From positions 1-25,711 of IMG/VR virus record IMGVR_UViG_3300010367_000074: 25,711 nucleotides of DNA; one strand, written 5' to 3'. Numbering within the stretch: position 1 is the stretch's first letter; the number at the start of each line of letters is the position of its first letter. This DNA comes from a virus. Position numbers and translations under genes: made by a program. Below the pieces are notes generated by a model, which ran no database searches, was not told the origin of the DNA, and saw nothing but the letters and a program-made list of their open reading frames with translations. Shown one piece after another: positions 1 through 8,519 of the stretch.

Positions 1-711
1 AACTGGCGTTCCATCAGCTTTCTTATATGAAATACAAACCCAATTACCACTACCAAGTGACCTAAAAATTGCCGTATCACCGCTTGCAGTCGTTATATTT
101 GCATTGCCTGGTAATATTAAGCTTGTTGCGTTGTGAGTAAGTGTTAATGCACCTGTAAACCTTACGGTTCTTTGAACACCTGCCGCCACTGTCCCAAATG
201 CTGTAATAGTTGTTGTTCCCGTAATATCTACAAAATCACCTCGAATTGCAGATAAATCAACTGTCGAGGCGGAAACTACATCATTACCTTTCATTCCAAT
301 GGTAGAAGGAATTGATAAACCAGAGGGTGAAGTAATAGCCAGTGCAATACTTGATAAACTGGCAGTTAATGAACCGCTATCAGTTTCTACAGTTATGGTC
401 GTATCAGGTGCTGAATAAGAAGATGCGGTAATCGTTCCGTAAATAGTTGAAGAGTCGTAGCATTTAATACGGCGATTTTTTAAGTAGCGAGCTGTTACAT
501 CACCCGTAATTTTAAAGCTTGTTGCAGACGCTCTTGATATTCCGCTATCACCATGATTAAACCATTCAGCATCTAGCCATTGCGTTTTATGATCTGCCAT
601 TTGTTGGCGCATGACGTCATTAACAGTAGAAGGCGCCATTCCTTCAGGTGCGCCATTAGGCGGTGTTGCGATGTTACTTGCTGGAGTTGTAGACCAGGAA
701 CTTATAGGCAT
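1..711 (-). CDS. Tail fibre / virion structural protein, 3' end cut by window edge
   Basis: An open frame runs from an ATG at 711 to the left edge (237 codons, no stop), so this is the N-terminal part of a larger protein. The start has a Shine-Dalgarno-like GCGAGGG about 6 nt upstream, next to a small palindrome (CGCTTTAAAGCG, 722-735 region). The N-terminus reads MPISSWSTTPASNIATPPNG and continues with GMAPSTVNDVMRQQ, a pattern common at the start of phage tail fibre or appendage proteins ('..GAPEGMAPSTVNDxxR'). The rest is rich in Ser, Thr, Gly and Ala with beta-strand-like alternation (for example ITGTTTITAFGTV), as expected of a fibrous, trimeric surface protein. It is the last late gene visible, downstream of the ejection proteins, a usual place for a receptor-binding fibre. 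The receptor-binding tip is outside the window. Confidence 0.7.
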   Translation of the reverse strand, partial: MPISSWSTTPASNIATPPNGAPEGMAPSTVNDVMRQQMADHKTQWLDAEWFNHGDSGISRASATSFKITGDVTARYLKNRRIKCYDSSTIYGTITASSYSAPDTTITVETDSGSLTASLSSIALAITSPSGLSIPSTIGMKGNDVVSASTVDLSAIRGDFVDITGTTTITAFGTVAAGVQRTVRFTGALTLTHNATSLILPGNANITTASGDTAIFRSLGSGNWVCISYKKADGTPV

Positions 712-763
712 AGAAAAACCCTCGCTTTAAAGCGTGAAAATTAAAAAAATTAGGGATTAAGGA

Positions 764-1429
764 TTAGAGATTTGATACAACGTTTTTGACATAACTAGGC
801 ACACTTGTGCCTAAAACATCGCGACTAAAATTACTGCGGGCGGGACGTCCGGAAAACCACATTGATGCTACATCATGCGGGGTTCCGTATTTTTGGTAAT
901 ACTGATTCATTTTTGCTAAAGCGACTTTATCCTGAGCTTGAGGATCATTTACAAATTGTTGAGGTGTTAATGATTGACCTAATACTTCTTTTGTCCAAAC
1001 AGGAATATTATTACCCATGACTTGATAACGTCCATAAGCTCTGTCGCCAGAATTTGTCATAGGACCTAAAGCACTATATCTGCCGCCACTTTCAAGACGT
1101 GCAATTGATTGTGCAATTTGTGGTACGACACTATCCGAATAGCCAAGAGCAGCAGGGTCAGCCTGAAAACCAATTGCCGAAGCCTTTACGCCATTTTGCG
1201 TAGGCGTTACTGACATTCCAGCATAACCATTAGGTGTTTGTGAAAAACTTTGGTAAGGCTGTGATACATTTTGCATTGCTTGTGCAAATTGCGGCGGTGC
1301 CTGTTGTTGATTAACTTGTTGTTGACTCATTGCTGCTAGTGCCGGCATTACATTTCGCAATAAATTTTTATCATCACGAGAATTTAATAACGACAATCCG
1401 AGCATTAATCCTGCATTTTGATCAAGCAT
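764..1429 (-). CDS. Lytic transglycosylase (SLT-like), probable virion-associated ejection protein
   Basis: This encodes a 221-residue protein if it starts at the ATG at 1429. It has an SLT/lysozyme-like domain in its C-terminal half: ESGGRY with the likely catalytic Glu at about residue 113, then GRYQVM at about 133-138 followed by VWT, the usual layout of soluble lytic murein transglycosylases. It would cleave the MurNAc-GlcNAc bond and open the peptidoglycan during DNA injection. The N-terminal 90 residues are Gln-rich and disordered-looking. I prefer 1429 to the ATG at 1450 because 1429 overlaps the upstream stop (ATGCTTGA), is preceded by GGTGAT, and gives an MLD.. N-terminus that matches the start of the 425-residue protein upstream (shared LGLSLL motif). 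It belongs to the block of probable ejection proteins. Confidence 0.8.
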   Translation of the reverse strand: MLDQNAGLMLGLSLLNSRDDKNLLRNVMPALAAMSQQQVNQQQAPPQFAQAMQNVSQPYQSFSQTPNGYAGMSVTPTQNGVKASAIGFQADPAALGYSDSVVPQIAQSIARLESGGRYSALGPMTNSGDRAYGRYQVMGNNIPVWTKEVLGQSLTPQQFVNDPQAQDKVALAKMNQYYQKYGTPHDVASMWFSGRPARSNFSRDVLGTSVPSYVKNVVSNL

Positions 1430-3287
1430 TTTCATCACCATTTGTGCCATAAGAAGCTGAAATTTTCCCTAAAATGCTTGCATATTGTTGACCGCGTAAA
1501 TAAGGGTCTTTTACTGAACGAATTTTAGTAATTTCTTTATTCCATTGCGGATTAGTTATTAAATCAATTGCCGCTTTATCGTATCTTCCGCCGACAAGAT
1601 TTGTGACATAATTTTTTATGGCTTCAATACTTGAACGAGGAACATCAAGTGAGGATTTTGCAAGCTTTGCAGAAGTACGCGGAGTTACCGGATTAATTAA
1701 ATTTTTAAAAGTTTCTCGCATATCACTTAATTTTTGGGCTGCTCCTGGTATATCTTGAACTGCACTTACAGCTTGATTAAATTTACGATCGCTTTTAAGG
1801 ATTTTTTGATAAAAAGCAGAACCCGTACCACTTGTATTATCTAGACTCTCCTCCATCCAATTGCGAGTTATTCTTCGCCATGCTTCGGGGTTTTCTTTAG
1901 TAATGCGTGTACGAATTTGCGATAAAACTTTATTGTCTGTTTGAGATGCGTCAAAAATTATTTTAGAGACTTGTTTAAGTTGAGTGTCTTTAAGATTGGC
2001 AATTTTTCCGATATTGCTTGCATTTAATTGCTGAAGAGGTTTTGCGCCTTCTCCAAAAATAGAGCGTGCTAATTGATAATCAGGGCTAATTGCATCAGTA
2101 GAGCTCACAAGTTTTGCTTTTGCTTTAGACAATAACCTTACTGCATTATTTTCTCCGGAACGTTTTGCAATGCTTATCTGATCATCAATATTTTGTTTAA
2201 CTAAGTCTAAAAATTTGACGCTATTTTCCGGTACATTTGAAAGTTCTGTTTTATAAAGGGGATCAGTTTTTATTTTTGATACTGATCGCGCAATAATTGG
2301 TTCATCTAATAAAGATTGAAAATTCTCATCTGGGATAACATCTTGATAAGCTTTTTCATAAAGCGGTTTTGCTTTTTCTTGTAAAGCTTTTGTTTCTTTT
2401 TTAATGATATTTTGTGATGTGTTTCTTAGTAATTCTGAAGGATTAGCATCTAATGATGAAAGATTAGGATTTGCAATGTCATCAAAAAGACTTGTAATTG
2501 CTGCCTTTTCTTGCCCTAAACGCTTTTCACCAAAATTTTGTAATGTGAGGCCGCCTTCTGGCGATGTACCTAATCTCCCTTGGGCTTGTCCCGCAAGTGG
2601 ACTTCCCGATGCTTCAGCAGGCGTTAATTGTACCCCTATTCTGTCCGCGGCAGCTTTCGTTGCAATTGCTGCATTCGGGTCAATTCCTTGTTTTAAAATA
2701 TTGCTAACCGCTGCTGTTTTGGGACTTAGGAGAGGAGAAATTACAGAATCAGCTAATTTATTAGCTCCTGCAAATGCAACAGGAAATGCGCTACCTAAAG
2801 TAGCACCCAAGGCACCATTAAATAGACGGCTTTCGTTTTCGCCAACATATTGTGATGCGCCAATTAAACCACCGCCCAAAGCACCTGATAAAACATTTTT
2901 ACCAAGCCCTATTAATCCCTTTTCTTTGGCACCTGGAATTAAAAATGCTGGAATTGAGGCGCCTATTGAACCAAGCACATTTCCAACATTTGCAGTTATG
3001 GGGTATGCTTTTGCTGCATCTTGAAAATTTTCTTCTCGCTCTTTGGCGTAAGCTTTTGACCCTTGCGCCAAATTCTCTCCAAATAATCCACTTTCTAGTA
3101 AGGGCTGCATTGCCCCATGTGTTAAATTTTCAACACCTCTGTTAAAACCGATTGAAGCTGCTGTTATTCCTGACATATTATTTTTTTTTGGGGATAAAAA
3201 ATTATTTAAGGCTGCAAGTTCCGACGATGGCGCAGAGGTTGAACCACCAGATAAAAATGCATTTAATTGATCAAGTTCATTAGACAT
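1422..3287 (-). CDS. Large internal virion / DNA ejection protein (putative)
   Basis: This is a 621-residue protein in the position of the largest ejection protein of P22-like phages. What can be seen: an N-terminal tandem motif (ELDQLNAFLSG at 4-14 and ELAALNNFLSP at 23-33); three Gly/Ala-rich hydrophobic stretches at about 98-120, 124-146 and 156-175 that could insert in or cross a membrane; and a long helical, Lys/Glu/Gln-rich remainder. There is no signal peptide. Hydrophobic segments inside a large helical virion protein fit proteins that leave the capsid with the DNA and form a channel through the host envelope; this is inference from layout, not a recognised domain. The start at 3287 lies 2 nt after the preceding stop and has an AAAGGCGAT Shine-Dalgarno site. 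The 3' end overlaps the transglycosylase start by 8 nt. Confidence 0.6.
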   Translation of the reverse strand: MSNELDQLNAFLSGGSTSAPSSELAALNNFLSPKKNNMSGITAASIGFNRGVENLTHGAMQPLLESGLFGENLAQGSKAYAKEREENFQDAAKAYPITANVGNVLGSIGASIPAFLIPGAKEKGLIGLGKNVLSGALGGGLIGASQYVGENESRLFNGALGATLGSAFPVAFAGANKLADSVISPLLSPKTAAVSNILKQGIDPNAAIATKAAADRIGVQLTPAEASGSPLAGQAQGRLGTSPEGGLTLQNFGEKRLGQEKAAITSLFDDIANPNLSSLDANPSELLRNTSQNIIKKETKALQEKAKPLYEKAYQDVIPDENFQSLLDEPIIARSVSKIKTDPLYKTELSNVPENSVKFLDLVKQNIDDQISIAKRSGENNAVRLLSKAKAKLVSSTDAISPDYQLARSIFGEGAKPLQQLNASNIGKIANLKDTQLKQVSKIIFDASQTDNKVLSQIRTRITKENPEAWRRITRNWMEESLDNTSGTGSAFYQKILKSDRKFNQAVSAVQDIPGAAQKLSDMRETFKNLINPVTPRTSAKLAKSSLDVPRSSIEAIKNYVTNLVGGRYDKAAIDLITNPQWNKEITKIRSVKDPYLRGQQYASILGKISASYGTNGDENA

Positions 3288-3289
3288 AT

Positions 3290-4567
3290 TTATCGCCTTT
3301 GTCCGATTCTACTTTTATATTGCAGTGCGCTTGTTCCCTTGGGTAAATTTAAAAGACGATCTCTTTCTGCAAAGGTTTGTTCTGAAAATGTTGGCACATT
3401 ACTATTAGAAATATTTGAATTTGTTTGATTTTGAGTAATCAAATTGTTATTTAAATCATTAGTTTTATTTTTTCCATATTCTTGATTATAAAACTCAGAA
3501 GCAAAATTATTTAAATTACCTTTAGTTGCAATTGAATTTTCAGCGCCTTCATTATATCTAACAGCTTGATCAAGCATTTTTTCCAATTTATCAATGATGA
3601 ATTTATTTGCTTTTGGTTCATTTGTTAGACCAACTGTTGCACTTACAAGAAAATTTCTATCAGCTTCTGAGAATGTATTTGATGGCATGCCTAAAAGTGA
3701 TTTAGCCAATAATGCCACTTGGTTAGCAGGTGCTTGTGCAGCTTGTGCATCTGCTGAAATATAGGGTGCAATTTTGCCAATAAATTTTCCTTGCATTGAG
3801 GAAGGTACTTTTTGAATTGCTTCTTTAAAAGCGATTAAAGAATTACGCATAGGAATTGCTTGTGATATAGCATCACGAGATTTTTGCAGGGTCTCAGCAT
3901 CTTTTTTAGCAATTTCAGCTTCAAAAGGCGTAGCAGTATTTCTATTTGGAACCGGTGTAAAGTTCTCAACAGGCTTAACCGTACCTGTATTATCTGTCAT
4001 TACATAGGTTAATTTTCCTTGGCTATCTTTTACAGGTATCGGCTGTCCAAAAGAGGCTTTTTCAGGTTGAGGTAAATAGCTTGAAGCGTTTTGTACATCT
4101 CCTGTTTGTGCTAATTCCTGAGCAGCCATTAGCCTTGCACGCATTAAAGGGTCTATTTTTCCACCATTACCTAAATATCCCGACCCTTGCCAATCATTAA
4201 CCATTGATGGCTCTTCACCAATAATCCCGGAAATATTTTTTCCAGCATTTAATTTACGGTTAATGTCTTCTTGTTTCATTGTTTGCTCTTTTTGTTGTAA
4301 ACCAAAATTTTGACCGAATTGTTGCTGACTTTGTAAAAATTTTAATTTTTCTAATTCAAATTGTTGCTGTTGTTGGGCTTGTTGAGCTGCATGCTGCGCT
4401 GCTTGTTGCTGATAAGAACCTAGGCTTGATAACCCATTCATTGCACCAGTTTTAAAATCAGGCGAACTTAAAAGCGATAAACCTAAAATCATTGCATTAG
4501 GATTACCTTGTAAATTAAAAGAACTAGGCGCACCTTGAGGATTTTGGTTATTGAATAAATCTAACAT
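3290..4567 (-). CDS. Gln-rich internal virion / ejection protein (putative)
   Basis: This encodes a 425-residue protein starting MLDLFNNQN. I place the start at 4567 because its ATG overlaps the upstream stop (TAATG) and has GGAGG 6 nt upstream; an in-frame ATG further upstream (4615) would lie inside the previous gene and lacks such support. Residues about 27-40 carry ILGLSLLSSPDF, which also occurs near the N-terminus of the downstream transglycosylase. After it comes a Gln/Ala-rich stretch with strong coiled-coil character. The centre and C-terminus are mixed helical with an Asn-rich tail. No enzymatic motif is visible. Position between two other ejection-type proteins and composition suggest an injected protein; the exact counterpart in P22 (gp7, gp20 or gp16) cannot be assigned. 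Confidence 0.6.
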   Translation of the reverse strand: MLDLFNNQNPQGAPSSFNLQGNPNAMILGLSLLSSPDFKTGAMNGLSSLGSYQQQAAQHAAQQAQQQQQFELEKLKFLQSQQQFGQNFGLQQKEQTMKQEDINRKLNAGKNISGIIGEEPSMVNDWQGSGYLGNGGKIDPLMRARLMAAQELAQTGDVQNASSYLPQPEKASFGQPIPVKDSQGKLTYVMTDNTGTVKPVENFTPVPNRNTATPFEAEIAKKDAETLQKSRDAISQAIPMRNSLIAFKEAIQKVPSSMQGKFIGKIAPYISADAQAAQAPANQVALLAKSLLGMPSNTFSEADRNFLVSATVGLTNEPKANKFIIDKLEKMLDQAVRYNEGAENSIATKGNLNNFASEFYNQEYGKNKTNDLNNNLITQNQTNSNISNSNVPTFSEQTFAERDRLLNLPKGTSALQYKSRIGQRR

Positions 4568-5553
4568 TACAAGCCTCCGAGTAATCCTAAGACACCGCCA
4601 CCTAATGCACCCCACGGACCAAAAGCCGAACCGCCAGCTAAAGCACCACCCAAGGCGCCACCTATGGGATTACCGCCACTTGCGGCAGTTTGTGCGGGTC
4701 CTGTACTAAAACTTGAAACCGAGCCGCCATAATTTCCATTAATCAAAGAAAGAAAGTTAGCAACATTTTGTTGATCTTTTGTTTGGTTATAATTAAATCT
4801 GTCGATATCTTCTGCTAGATATTGTCCTGATAATGCCTCTTTTTGTGCGCCTACTTCGGCAAGCTTTGCTGCATCTACATAGTCTTGTTGCAACATTTGA
4901 GGGGCAAATAACATACCGCGTAATTGGTTTTGTCTTTCTGCTTGATAATCTGCAAGCTGCATTTGCTTATCCTGCATAAATTGATTAGCGAATGCATCCG
5001 ATAAAGCTTGAGTTTTAGCCTGCTGCGCAAGTCCAGAATTAAAACGCCCTGCACTTTCAAAACTACTATCAACCATTGGCATTATCTTTCTGGCTGCTGA
5101 TTCAAACTGCGCATTGAAAGCAGGGCTTTGTGTTGGGTCTTGATAATATGAATTAAAACCGCCAAAGTAATTACCACTTAAAGTATCTGATAGCTGTTGA
5201 TTGGCAGCAGTTTGTACAGGTGAGCCGTTTAAAGCTCTCTGCGTTTGAAAATTTAACGCAGCATTTGTCTCAGGAGAAAAAGGGACAACGGTACTACCTG
5301 GAAAATATTGTGCGGGACCTTTATTTAAAGTTGCATCCTGTGCCTTAGCAAAACCTGTTTTTAAATACCCTTTTTGTTCATCCCAAGGCTCGGACTTTTG
5401 AATAGTTGTAGTTTGTTCTGGTGCTTCAGGCGCGCCACCACCCATTGCATAGGTTATTTCACCTGAATAAAAAAAATGTTTGTCACTTATTTTTTCATAG
5501 CGATTCTTTTTAGGATCAAACTTACTAATTACTTCTGAATATATTTTTTGCAT
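4567..5553 (-). CDS. Podoviral DNA ejection / tail-associated protein with glycine-zipper C-terminus
   Basis: This 328-residue protein has the recognisable podovirus core: SEPWDEQKGYLKTGF, then FPGSTVVPFSPET, QRALNGSP, LSDTLSGNYF, AGRFNSGLAQQAK and a helical segment rich in Gln ending in NYGGSV. Similar proteins occur next to ejection proteins in many podoviruses. The C-terminal 40 residues are almost all Gly, Ala and hydrophobic (IGGALGGALAGGSAFG), a glycine-zipper pattern able to pack in a membrane. The start at 5553 has AAGGGGGT at good spacing. An internal ATG at codon 37 (MGGGAPEAPEQ) matches where relatives often begin, so the first 36 residues may be an extension. It overlaps the next gene as TAATG. 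Confidence 0.65.
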   Translation of the reverse strand: MQKIYSEVISKFDPKKNRYEKISDKHFFYSGEITYAMGGGAPEAPEQTTTIQKSEPWDEQKGYLKTGFAKAQDATLNKGPAQYFPGSTVVPFSPETNAALNFQTQRALNGSPVQTAANQQLSDTLSGNYFGGFNSYYQDPTQSPAFNAQFESAARKIMPMVDSSFESAGRFNSGLAQQAKTQALSDAFANQFMQDKQMQLADYQAERQNQLRGMLFAPQMLQQDYVDAAKLAEVGAQKEALSGQYLAEDIDRFNYNQTKDQQNVANFLSLINGNYGGSVSSFSTGPAQTAASGGNPIGGALGGALAGGSAFGPWGALGGGVLGLLGGL

Positions 5554-5564
5554 GGGTTACCCCC

Positions 5565-6008
5565 TTACATGCCACCAATTACGGGTCTTCGCATTTGAAG
5601 TCTTGATATTGGGCTTGAAGGACCCATACCCATTCCTGGTTGAGGAGCCATACCCCCTGGAGCTTGTCCGGGCATACCAAAACGTGTTTGCAAGGAAGGA
5701 TTACCAGCGCCACCCATAGGCATGGTTACCGGGGAACCTGGAGGCATCATGGGTTGTTGCATCTCGGGTTGACCTTGTTTTCCTGCTTGGCTTTGGAGCA
5801 TTTGCATGATTAATTGTTGGCGTAAATTCTGATTGGCGATTAAGTTTGGGTCATTTGTTGTAGGAGGAGGCGCACCAAAATTTTTAAAAGCGTTTTGTAC
5901 ATTGCCTGCAAACATAGCGGGATTCATTTGCCCCATATTGGAAGCTGCACCGCCACCGCCCATGCCGCCGCTCATACCACCAAGCATATTTTGTAAATAT
6001 TCAAACAT
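5565..6008 (-). CDS. Low-complexity Gly/Met/Pro/Gln-rich virion protein (putative)
   Basis: This is a 147-residue protein of striking composition: Gly-Met runs at the N-terminus (GGMSGGMGGGG), one helical segment around residues 55-75 (LIANQNLRQQLIMQMLQSQ), and a Pro/Met/Gly-rich C-terminal half ending RRPVIGGM. No domain is recognised. The start overlaps the stop of the GNAT-like gene by 8 nt (ATGTTTGA) and has GGGAG upstream, so it is translated with the tail/ejection block. A small flexible ejection protein or chaperone is a reasonable guess from context only. Confidence 0.55.
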   Translation of the reverse strand: MFEYLQNMLGGMSGGMGGGGAASNMGQMNPAMFAGNVQNAFKNFGAPPPTTNDPNLIANQNLRQQLIMQMLQSQAGKQGQPEMQQPMMPPGSPVTMPMGGAGNPSLQTRFGMPGQAPGGMAPQPGMGMGPSSPISRLQMRRPVIGGM

Positions 6009-6480
6009 CGCTATCTCCCTTTAAAAATTCAGCTTTAAAAACCGTTTGGATTTTTTTAAATCCTAAATGTTTTAATTTTCTTTCCCATGCGGGACGTCCA
6101 AAAATTTCAGCACTCTCACACCCCAATTCTTTTGAGCTTTCAATAATTTGTTTTAGAAAATAAAGGTATTCGTCAAGACTTTCTCCACCAAATAAAATGA
6201 TGCCAAGTCTTTTGCAGGCGGGGTAATTTAAAATTTGTGTGATAACACAAGACCTTATCGGCCCATTATTGCAACCGATCCAAAGCTGCATATCTCTATT
6301 TTTTAGACATTTATAAATAAATTCAGAAGTATATTTTCCATCGCCATGTATAAGTGCTGCCTTTACAAAAGGGAGTACCTCTGCCCATACTTCATCTATT
6401 GCATTTGAAAGCACGCCATAGCAGTTAATATTTGCGTTTTGATTCATAGTTGAGAAATAAAGACGGTTAAGAGAGAACAT
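6001..6480 (-). CDS. GNAT-like fold phage protein
   Basis: This encodes a 159-residue protein with the outline of the phage GNAT-like family found between tail and ejection genes in podoviruses: MQLWIGCNNGPI, a beta strand with CVITQIL, IILFGGESLDEYL, and near the C-terminus GCESAEIFGRPAWERKLKHLGFKK, which resembles the last helix-strand part of N-acetyltransferases. Whether it binds acetyl-CoA is doubtful: the usual R/Q-x-x-G-x-G/A loop is not evident, and the fold may have a structural role in the virion. The ATG at 6480 overlaps the previous stop (TGATG) but has only a weak Shine-Dalgarno site; codon 12 (MNQNANIN) is another possible start. Confidence 0.6.
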   Translation of the reverse strand: MFSLNRLYFSTMNQNANINCYGVLSNAIDEVWAEVLPFVKAALIHGDGKYTSEFIYKCLKNRDMQLWIGCNNGPIRSCVITQILNYPACKRLGIILFGGESLDEYLYFLKQIIESSKELGCESAEIFGRPAWERKLKHLGFKKIQTVFKAEFLKGDSDV

Positions 6481-6818
6481 CAGCCTATTAAGACATAAGA
6501 AAATATGCGATCTGTTTGTGCATTGTTGCCATGCGTAATGGTGAAAGTGTTACTTGAAACACTTCGTGATGAAACATACATTGTGCCTGCGCCATATTCT
6601 GTAGCAGCATTTGCAGTTGTGGGCATAAATAAAATAATTGTGTCTTGCCCAATTCTGCCTTGAGCTTCTACAACAGTTGTTGTTGCGTTATTAGGCGTTA
6701 AGGTAACTGTCCCTGTATTATTTGTCTTTCCCTGCATAATTCCTGCAACAACACGAATAATTTTTCGTAATAAATTTGGGTGATCGGGTTGATATTCACC
6801 GACATCTAGAAAAGCCAT
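6480..6818 (-). CDS. Conserved small podoviral structural protein
   Basis: This 112-residue protein belongs to a type seen next to gp10-like tail proteins: a short N-terminal part, then IMQGKTNNTGTVTLTPN, FMPTTANAATEYG, and TFTITHGNNAQTDRIFSYVLIG. It is probably all beta. It sits between the gp10-like protein and the GNAT-like protein and is coupled to both by 1-nt overlaps (TAATG upstream, TGATG downstream). A virion component such as a tail or decoration protein is likely, but the exact role is not known to me. Confidence 0.55.
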   Translation of the reverse strand: MAFLDVGEYQPDHPNLLRKIIRVVAGIMQGKTNNTGTVTLTPNNATTTVVEAQGRIGQDTIILFMPTTANAATEYGAGTMYVSSRSVSSNTFTITHGNNAQTDRIFSYVLIG

Positions 6819-8293
6819 TAACGCACACCTGCTTTAGAAGCTTTTAAAACTTCAATGCCTTGAGCGTGATTAAATCCCCCACTAATATTTAAGCGTGCGC
6901 GATGATATCGAGCTTGAGATCTACATTGTGCCTCTCCTGATGCATCAAGAGAAATGGCACTACCCCAGGTGACAGATTCTGATAATTGGTTACGGGTACC
7001 AATATTAACGGTTACCGTCCCACTTCCATCAACAAGAGGACGTAATAAACTAACAAATGCGCGATTCCCATCGAATAACTCAGATTCTGTAGTTTCGATA
7101 GTTGCAGTCATTGCACTACCTGTAAAAGTTACAAGCCTGTGGCTTGAATCAAAAGCACTTAAAATATAATTATCACCGGTATAAAAGCGTGAATCTAAAT
7201 AGATGGTAAGAGCATCAATACTGCCACTTAGGCTATCTAATGAATCAAGCGTATAGCCTTCTGAAAGAGAAACATAAATAATCTCTGTTTCAACTTCTGC
7301 ATAACTCCAACGTTTGGTAGCGCCTTGTGAATAGTTATAAGCTAAAATTTTATTCGCTCTGCCGCCTGTATTAGAAGAACCTGGATATGCCCAATAAATA
7401 ACCTGTTTATCTAGATCAACAGTTGATGAGATTCTGTCCATGTATCCCGAATCTAAATCATTGAAAAATGTTTTATTTACTTTGTTTTCGCCGATTGAAA
7501 CTGATTGAGTACCATCAAAAATATAAAAACCATCTATGCCAAGATAGGCAATAAAATTACCAACTTGTACTGCGCCACCTGGTGCAATTAAACCTCGACC
7601 ATTTTCAACCTCGTCAAATTGAAAAATTGCGGGAGAACCCACATACGTCATGCGGCTTATGGCACGCTCTTGAAAAACAACACCATATTCTCCGCCAAAA
7701 ACGCCTTGCACCCACCCTTTTGCGGAATTTAGCTCTTGATAATCCGCTTGAGTAGAAGCCGAAACCGTCCAACTTGTAGGATCTCCAATTGCAGACCACC
7801 GCACACGATTAGGCACATTTCCATCAAATGAATCAAAGGTATTACCAACTACAATAAAATCTCTTAATGCTGTTATATATCGAGCTTTAGGAGCGCTTGC
7901 AGATAAATCAGAAAATGCAGAACTTGTACCCATAGTAAAAGTTTGAATCGGGTCAGCAAAATTAGTCGCAAGCATTCTGGTCATGTAATTGCTGTAAAAC
8001 CACCTACCATCAACAGGAGTTGCATACCCGCCAACTTTTGAGATATCAGACCAAGCTTGAGCATTTAGACGATAAAGTTTTGAGACGTCTCCTGCAAAAT
8101 TAAAGGTATTTCCGTTGGCATCTTTCCCATACGCTGCTCCCTGACAACGCGCACCTAAAGCATTTGAATAAATTGTGGTACTAGGAAAAGGCTCATAGCT
8201 ACTGCCTGAAGGCAAAACGTTTTTAGCTTCTGTTACACCAGGGTTTCCGAAATCTGGTAAATCTGGTAAATATTCGCCTAGCGGCAATCGCAT
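6818..8293 (-). CDS. P22 gp10-like tail hub / packaged-DNA stabilisation protein
   Basis: This is a 491-residue protein, close to the length of P22 gp10 (about 470). It begins MRLPLGEYLPDLPDFGNPG followed by TEAKNVLPSG, the typical start of this family. The body is made of repeating beta segments, for example GAAYGKDANGNTF, LRDFIVVGNTFD, RVRWSAIGDPTSWT and GIDGFYIFDG, consistent with a beta-propeller. In P22 such a protein binds below the portal/gp4 ring, closes the packaged head and anchors the tailspikes. The gene lies downstream of the adaptor, as expected for sequential assembly of a short tail. The start has GAGAT upstream and lies 4 nt after the small 72-residue ORF. Confidence 0.75.
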   Translation of the reverse strand: MRLPLGEYLPDLPDFGNPGVTEAKNVLPSGSSYEPFPSTTIYSNALGARCQGAAYGKDANGNTFNFAGDVSKLYRLNAQAWSDISKVGGYATPVDGRWFYSNYMTRMLATNFADPIQTFTMGTSSAFSDLSASAPKARYITALRDFIVVGNTFDSFDGNVPNRVRWSAIGDPTSWTVSASTQADYQELNSAKGWVQGVFGGEYGVVFQERAISRMTYVGSPAIFQFDEVENGRGLIAPGGAVQVGNFIAYLGIDGFYIFDGTQSVSIGENKVNKTFFNDLDSGYMDRISSTVDLDKQVIYWAYPGSSNTGGRANKILAYNYSQGATKRWSYAEVETEIIYVSLSEGYTLDSLDSLSGSIDALTIYLDSRFYTGDNYILSAFDSSHRLVTFTGSAMTATIETTESELFDGNRAFVSLLRPLVDGSGTVTVNIGTRNQLSESVTWGSAISLDASGEAQCRSQARYHRARLNISGGFNHAQGIEVLKASKAGVR

Positions 8294-8297
8294 AAAT

Positions 8298-8516
8298 TTA
8301 TCTCAAAATAAGTGGCGTTTGAGCTTCAAGTGCATCAACCCAAGCTTTTAATGCTTCTTCTTGGTTAGTTATATGACAAACATTTAAACCTGTTTTTTCA
8401 TTAAGCCATTTGCGAAATTCTTCTCTACTTCCTGTATATTTTCCTTGCCATTCTTCGGGATATAACTTTTCACAAAGTACACATAAACGTGCAATTAATG
8501 CTTTTTTGTCAGCCAT
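8298..8516 (-). CDS. Small conserved phage protein, function unknown
   Basis: This encodes a 72-residue protein, hydrophilic and helical, with two Cys near the N-terminus (CVLCEKLYPEEWQ) and a Trp-rich centre (FRKWLNEKTG). No domain is recognised. It is packed tightly between the adaptor (3 nt away) and the gp10-like gene (4 nt away), so it is almost certainly translated. The Shine-Dalgarno site is weak, which suggests translational coupling to the adaptor gene. Confidence 0.6.
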   Translation of the reverse strand: MADKKALIARLCVLCEKLYPEEWQGKYTGSREEFRKWLNEKTGLNVCHITNQEEALKAWVDALEAQTPLILR

Positions 8517-8519
8517 AAT

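Noticed and set aside
722-735. CGCTTTAAAGCG palindrome before the tail-fibre gene as a terminator
   Set aside because: The stem has 4 bp plus a tight loop, and the following T-run is separated by AGGG, which serves as the ribosome site.
2404-3145. Plus-strand open frames opposite the 621-residue ejection protein
   Set aside because: They are antisense to a well-supported gene, have no ribosome site, and are rich in residues expected from reversed codons; treated as shadows.
4568-4615. Upstream in-frame ATG for the 425-residue protein (start at 4615)
   Set aside because: It would extend 16 codons into the previous gene without a ribosome site; the TAATG overlap with GGAGG at 4567 is much better.
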